Assembly (NCBI RefSeq): GCF_018687635.1
Contig: NZ_CP061300.1
Coordinates: forward strand, 1,193,865 to 1,257,864
Source: Polynucleobacter sp. MWH-Braz-FAM2G
GTDB taxonomy: Bacteria; Pseudomonadota; Gammaproteobacteria; Burkholderiales; Burkholderiaceae
Direction: 5' to 3'
DNA length: 64,000 nucleotides
Part shown: positions 62,200 to 64,000 of the stretch, one piece after another
Layout of the letters: each line of letters opens with the position of its first letter
How positions within the stretch are numbered: position 1 is the first letter of the stretch
Notes under the pieces: generated by a model
Told to the model about the DNA's origin: nothing
Database searches by the model: none
Seen by the model: the letters and a program-made list of their open reading frames with translations, nothing else
Position numbers and translations under genes: made by a program

Positions 62200-64000
62200 T
62201 TAGCTATGCCAAGTGATCTTGTCCACATGGTCAATCTTATGAATCTGACCATCGCCAGTCTGAATATCCACTGAGGCAATCTTGCCGGCATCAGCTGTGA
62301 TATTCAATGTATGGTTATCAGAGTCAAGATGAGCGGTACCGTTATGGACTGTGTAGACCCAACTACCCTCACCTGGCGCAGCATGAGATGTGGCATCAGA
62401 TACCGCAACCCCTGCGTTAGAGCAGTTGATTTCAACCTGATCAACCCAACCAGCACCATGTACGTTCTGGTTGTGCACTAGATCCTGAGCCGTTACATCT
62501 GAATACTTACCATCAGAACCTCTGTTATTGTCGATGGTGGCCACGTTGTATTGATGCTCGCCATGTCCAATAGTGATATCAGAGTGAGACTTGTAGTTTT
62601 CTCCAATATATATGGTGTCGTAAATAGAATCGCCACTACCTAAGCCATCTAAATGAGCAAAACTGAGGTGCTCACCCTTAGATGTATCAAGGGACTCAAT
62701 GTGATTACTAAAATTATGGTCATCCCTACTAGATTCAAGATGGAGGTCACCCCAGGTTTTCAGGTCATATTCAGTATTTTCTCCACCAGAAGCAGGTTCA
62801 GTGAAACTAATATTTAATGCCTGACTGACTCGACCATAACCATCATCAGTAGCAGTAATGCCAAGAGCAATGGTTGAGGGGCTATCTACAGTAGCCGAAT
62901 TGAGAACAACACGGAAACCATCGTTGTTGTGTTCATTAGAGCTTGGATCTGTAAACTGCACTGAATGGAAGGATTTTCCATCTGGAGAAGAAACCGTAAT
63001 GTGAATATCAGCCGCAGAGTTGCTGCCATTGCCACTACGTGCACCAGTAGCAATTACATGACCAGTTCCATCATATTCGGTCCAATGATCATCGGAAACC
63101 ACAATACGTCCAGTAGCAACAATCGTTGTGCCGTTGGCGGCATAAGCGGTCCACTGGGCTTGATTGCCTTCTTGCAAGTGATCCAAGGTAAATGATGCCG
63201 ATTGAACGTCTTTATTAAATGTCATAGCCAACATATCGTGGTCATCATGATTAATAAAGGAGTTATGCACACCAATACCCTGTGTATCAGGATTGACGGA
63301 TGTTTCTGTTCCACGGCTATAAACGTCGGTATAGCTGCCTGTAGTTTGAGTGCCACCAGTGTAGCCCTCGGCTGTTACTGTCAATCCACTTGCAGCATCC
63401 GAAAGAGTCAATGGAGTGGCTGACGCTGCATAATTTCCATGAGCGGTTTGAGAGCCCGAGGAGAAATTGGCTACTACTGGGTCTAGAGCGGTAACTATAG
63501 TGGTAGCGTACTTAACAACACCATTTTCAATCGAAGGATCAACCTTAAAGGCTACTGTGCCACTATGAGTGCCGTCATGAATACCACTACTGTCTGTTTG
63601 AGCATAAGCAGTACCATCCCTGTCATACGCCCAATACAAACTTTGTCCTCCAACTGTTGGATGATGCCCATTTGTATCCGTAACCAGACCAGATAATCTA
63701 GTATGCCCATCAGTACCAACAACTGCAATCTCAGCATCCGAGTCTGTCACAGTAATACCAGCCAAGGAAACGATGGATTTGCCTGCTTGATCCAAAATAG
63801 TCGTATCTTGGAATGAAGAGGCTTTAGGTGCATCATTTTCCACGACAAAATGATCAGAATTTGATAGCGTATTAATACTCAACTCCGAGCTCACTAGAGA
63901 GTTGCCTTCCCCTGCTGCATGGATATCACCAGCCTTATCTACCAGGCCAACTACGCTAACACTGAAGTTAGCGCCATGGAGCTCATTCGCATCTACTGTA
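62200..64000 (-). CDS. Large repetitive secreted/surface protein, C-terminal part (5' end outside window)
   Basis: The frame is open to the window edge, giving at least 600 residues; the GTG at 63894 is internal. Sequence is rich in Gly, Ser, Thr, Asp and His, poor in Cys, with cadherin/VCBS-like stretches such as ITVTDSDAEIAVVG and IALGITATDDGYGRVS. The end (GDGQIHKIDHVDKITWHS) resembles the C-terminal signal region of type I secreted adhesins, but no GGxGxD nonapeptide repeats are visible in this part. Likely a giant adhesin; no secretion genes are in the window. Confidence 0.7.
   Translation of the reverse strand, partial: TVDANELHGANFSVSVVGLVDKAGDIHAAGEGNSLVSSELSINTLSNSDHFVVENDAPKASSFQDTTILDQAGKSIVSLAGITVTDSDAEIAVVGTDGHTRLSGLVTDTNGHHPTVGGQSLYWAYDRDGTAYAQTDSSGIHDGTHSGTVAFKVDPSIENGVVKYATTIVTALDPVVANFSSGSQTAHGNYAASATPLTLSDAASGLTVTAEGYTGGTQTTGSYTDVYSRGTETSVNPDTQGIGVHNSFINHDDHDMLAMTFNKDVQSASFTLDHLQEGNQAQWTAYAANGTTIVATGRIVVSDDHWTEYDGTGHVIATGARSGNGSNSAADIHITVSSPDGKSFHSVQFTDPSSNEHNNDGFRVVLNSATVDSPSTIALGITATDDGYGRVSQALNISFTEPASGGENTEYDLKTWGDLHLESSRDDHNFSNHIESLDTSKGEHLSFAHLDGLGSGDSIYDTIYIGENYKSHSDITIGHGEHQYNVATIDNNRGSDGKYSDVTAQDLVHNQNVHGAGWVDQVEINCSNAGVAVSDATSHAAPGEGSWVYTVHNGTAHLDSDNHTLNITADAGKIASVDIQTGDGQIHKIDHVDKITWHS

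Noticed and set aside
1..64000. CRISPR arrays, insertion sequences, prophage or integron genes
   Set aside because: I saw no regularly spaced repeats, transposase or integrase motifs, or phage structural genes on either strand.

Overview
The window looks like chromosomal DNA of a free-living betaproteobacterium of the Burkholderiales, most like Polynucleobacter. This is an inference from protein character, moderately AT-rich coding sequence, very tight gene packing, and the rph-rdgB-hemW order together with a Bug-type tricarboxylate receptor and a CaiB-type CoA transferase. No insertion sequence, integrase, phage gene or CRISPR array is visible.

Layout. (1) 1-18.1 kb is housekeeping and metabolism: the end of rph, rdgB, hemW; a crotonase, Bug receptor and CoA-transferase cluster; an alkylsulfatase; a persulfide dioxygenase-rhodanese fusion; small membrane and periplasmic proteins; a secretory lipase; tRNA-Ser(UGA); an FAD oxidoreductase; pgi; a phosphohexomutase; and a substrate-binding-protein/TRIC-channel fusion. 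(2) 18.1-36.5 kb, all minus strand, is a type IV pilus operon read right to left: pilA, pilE, pilD, pilT, fimT/pilV/pilW/pilX minor pilins, pilY1, a PilM-PilN fusion, a PilO-PilP fusion, a lipoprotein secretin, pilB, pilC, a lytic transglycosylase, and an MscS channel with a cyclic-nucleotide-binding domain. (3) 36.7-38.7 kb is a regulatory island with two PilZ proteins, a DUF4124 coiled-coil protein and a LuxR/NarL-type regulator with a degenerate receiver. (4) 38.8-47.1 kb is a Tad/Flp pilus operon (flp, tadV, rcpC, rcpA, lipoprotein, tadZ, tadA, tadB, tadC, tadE). (5) 47.5-54.7 kb holds three large polytopic membrane proteins, a small lipoprotein, a TadG-like protein and a third PilZ protein. 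(6) 55.3-62.1 kb is second-messenger signalling: a PhnD-like sensor overlapping a diguanylate cyclase, and a metallo-beta-lactamase protein with two cNMP-like domains divergent from a CHASE2 adenylate cyclase. (7) 62.2-64 kb is the C-terminal part of a large repetitive surface or secreted protein that runs off the window.

The most interesting signal is an inverted repeat, TAGTA-N6-TACTA, found upstream of pilA, in front of the LuxR-type regulator (divergent from a PilZ gene), and upstream of the PilZ-tadG unit, with a wider-spaced variant upstream of flp. It would tie the two pilus machines and their PilZ proteins into one regulon, and the regulator with a Glu in place of the phosphoacceptor Asp is the natural candidate to bind it. 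With the diguanylate cyclase, the three PilZ proteins, the adenylate cyclase and the cNMP-domain proteins, the region reads as a surface-attachment programme under second-messenger control. This functional picture is inference; the gene identities are mostly secure.
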